DNA of 41,407 nucleotides from Oscillospiraceae bacterium. GTDB lineage: Bacteria > Bacillota > Clostridia > Oscillospirales > Oscillospiraceae. The number at the start of each line of letters is the position of its first letter. Within the stretch, counting starts at the first letter, position 1. Made by a program: the position numbers and the translations under genes. The DNA lies in the NCBI GenBank assembly GCA_022793685.1, contig JAAWDI010000038.1, forward strand, positions 1 to 41,407, in the 5' to 3' direction. Of the stretch, positions 40,617-41,407 are shown in pieces. The notes beneath the pieces were generated by a model. That model saw only the letters and a list, made by a program, of their open reading frames with translations, was not told where the DNA came from and made no database searches.

Positions 40617-41048
40617 ATGCTGATTTCAACAAAAGGCCGTTATGCTCTGCGGGTCATGCTCGACCTTGCCCAGCACCCTTCGGAGGGCTACACCCCATTG
40701 AAAGAAATTGCACGGCGGCAGGAAATCTCAGAAAAATATCTGGAGGCCATCATCAAAATTCTGGTGAAGGCCAAGCTGCTCAGCGGCGTCCGCGGAAAGG
40801 GCGGCGGCTATAAGCTGAACCGCTCCCCTGAACAATATACCATCGGCTCCGTCCTGCGGCTGACGGAGGACTCGCTTGCTCCGGTCTCCTGTCTGGAAGA
40901 AGACGCCCTCCCCTGCGTCAGAGCGGCAGAATGTCTGACCCTGCCCGTCTGGCAGGGGCTGAACAGGGTAATCAACGAGTATTTGGAGGGCATCACGCTG
41001 GCCGACCTGCTGCGGCGTGAGGCAAAGGGAAACGATTACGTCATTTAA
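40617..41048 (+). CDS. Rrf2-family regulator, IscR-like
   Basis: A 143-residue winged-helix repressor. The HTH lies in TPLKEIARRQEISEKYLEAI (25-45) with the wing GVRGKGGGYKL. Cys92, Cys100 and Cys106 lie where IscR holds its [2Fe-2S] cluster (Cys92, 98, 104 in Escherichia coli), so it probably senses Fe-S status; the Bacillus cysteine regulator CymR lacks these cysteines. It is divergent from cysK and convergent with iscU, so it may control both sulfur assimilation and cluster assembly. GGCGGAGG lies before the ATG at 40617. Confidence 0.88.
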   Translation: MLISTKGRYALRVMLDLAQHPSEGYTPLKEIARRQEISEKYLEAIIKILVKAKLLSGVRGKGGGYKLNRSPEQYTIGSVLRLTEDSLAPVSCLEEDALPCVRAAECLTLPVWQGLNRVINEYLEGITLADLLRREAKGNDYVI

Positions 41049-41061
41049 TACGGTCAGGAAA

Positions 41062-41100
41062 AAGGCTCCCATTCACAGAAAATATGTGAGTGGGAGCCTT
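41062..41100. terminator. Bidirectional terminator between the Rrf2 gene and iscU
   Basis: A 15-base stem with one wobble pair (41062-41076 with 41086-41100, 9-base loop), preceded by an A-run that gives a T-run on the minus strand. Plus-strand T content is poor, so it may mainly serve iscU. Confidence 0.7.
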
Positions 41101-41137
41101 CTATATGCCTGCGGATATCCTGCCGGCGGCAGGTGCG

Positions 41138-41407
41138 TCAATGTCCGCAGCCCTCGCAGGAGCCGCAATCCGGAAACAGGGAACGGTCGTATGCAATGCC
41201 GTTCCGGTCATAGTAGTCCTTTACCGCCGCCTTAATGGCCTCCTCCGCCAGAACGGAGCAGTGCAGCTTGTGGGCGGGAAGACCGTCCAATGCCTCCGCC
41301 ACAGCCTTGTTGGTCAGGGCCAGCGCCTCCGACACCGGCTTGCCCTTAATCAGCTCCGTCGCCATGGAGCTGGAGGCGATGGCGCTGCCGCAGCCGAAGG
41401 TCTCAAA
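41138..41407 (-). CDS. iscU: Fe-S scaffold protein IscU/NifU (C-terminal part)
   Basis: The last 89 residues of an IscU-type scaffold; the 5' end lies beyond the window. FGCGSAIASSSMATELIKGK contains one of the cluster-ligand cysteines, and HKLHCSVLAEEAIKAA another. The chain ends in CGSCEGCGH, an extra cysteine-rich tail. IscU builds [2Fe-2S] clusters with sulfur from IscS, whose gene is probably the next one upstream, beyond the right edge. Confidence 0.9.
   Translation of the reverse strand, partial: FETFGCGSAIASSSMATELIKGKPVSEALALTNKAVAEALDGLPAHKLHCSVLAEEAIKAAVKDYYDRNGIAYDRSLFPDCGSCEGCGH

Overview
The window reads as the chromosome of a GC-rich anaerobic member of the Clostridia, most like the gut Oscillospirales. 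I infer this from AGGAGG-type ribosome sites, sigma-A promoters with 17-bp spacers, a DNA polymerase I without a recognisable proofreading motif, the neighbourhood of mltG with a U32 protease-like gene, an Rrf2/IscU pair, and heavily oxygen-sensitive enzymology (a glycyl radical enzyme, radical SAM proteins, many Fe-S proteins). The species is not identified.

Left edge (1-225): the last 40 codons of a DUF4368-type large serine recombinase, so a mobile element lies or once lay immediately to the left. Region A (226-19016) is a molybdenum-enzyme island. A glycyl radical enzyme faces away from a Mop-type aldehyde oxidoreductase (two [2Fe-2S] domains fused to the molybdopterin domain, no FAD domain) across a promoter-rich 293-bp gap. 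Behind the oxidoreductase runs a tight operon: a flavin/Fe-S dicluster oxidoreductase, a small CxxC redox protein, a C-GCAxxG-C-C protein, a methyltransferase (TrsM-like), a PaaK-like adenylating enzyme without its C-terminal lid, and a radical SAM protein (TrsS-like). This matches, from memory, the uncharacterised Desulfovibrio vulgaris DVU_1551-DVU_1559 neighbourhood. Facing it is an operon for cofactor finishing: a nucleotidyltransferase-ModE-like fusion, a histidine phosphatase-HD fusion, XdhC, and a frameshifted DUF5714 gene. Next comes a Moco synthesis operon: MoeA-like protein, MoaC, MoaA, and a MOSC-MogA fusion. The working model is that the glycyl radical enzyme makes an aldehyde, the Mo enzyme oxidises it, and the other genes build, insert or couple its cofactor and electron acceptor.

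Region B (19072-30107) is housekeeping: polA-rimI-GNAT-tsaD (minus strand), a lone GNAT gene, a TrpXYZ-type ABC transporter with a structured leader, and a tagA-like/tmk/DJ-1/5-formyl-THF cyclo-ligase operon. Region C (30118-36721) holds a tiny Gly-Cys repeat protein, mltG, a U32 (TrhP-like) gene, a CCA-adding enzyme, murC and lysA. Region D (36857-41407) holds an iron-type alcohol dehydrogenase, a cysK-metY operon, a divergent IscR-like Rrf2 regulator with a perfect inverted repeat over its promoter and a related half-site in the cysK promoter, and the 3' part of iscU.

Coding is dense. No gap between genes exceeds 300 bases and I saw no rRNA, tRNA, CRISPR array or complete insertion sequence. 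Functions were assigned by reading motifs; no database search was run.
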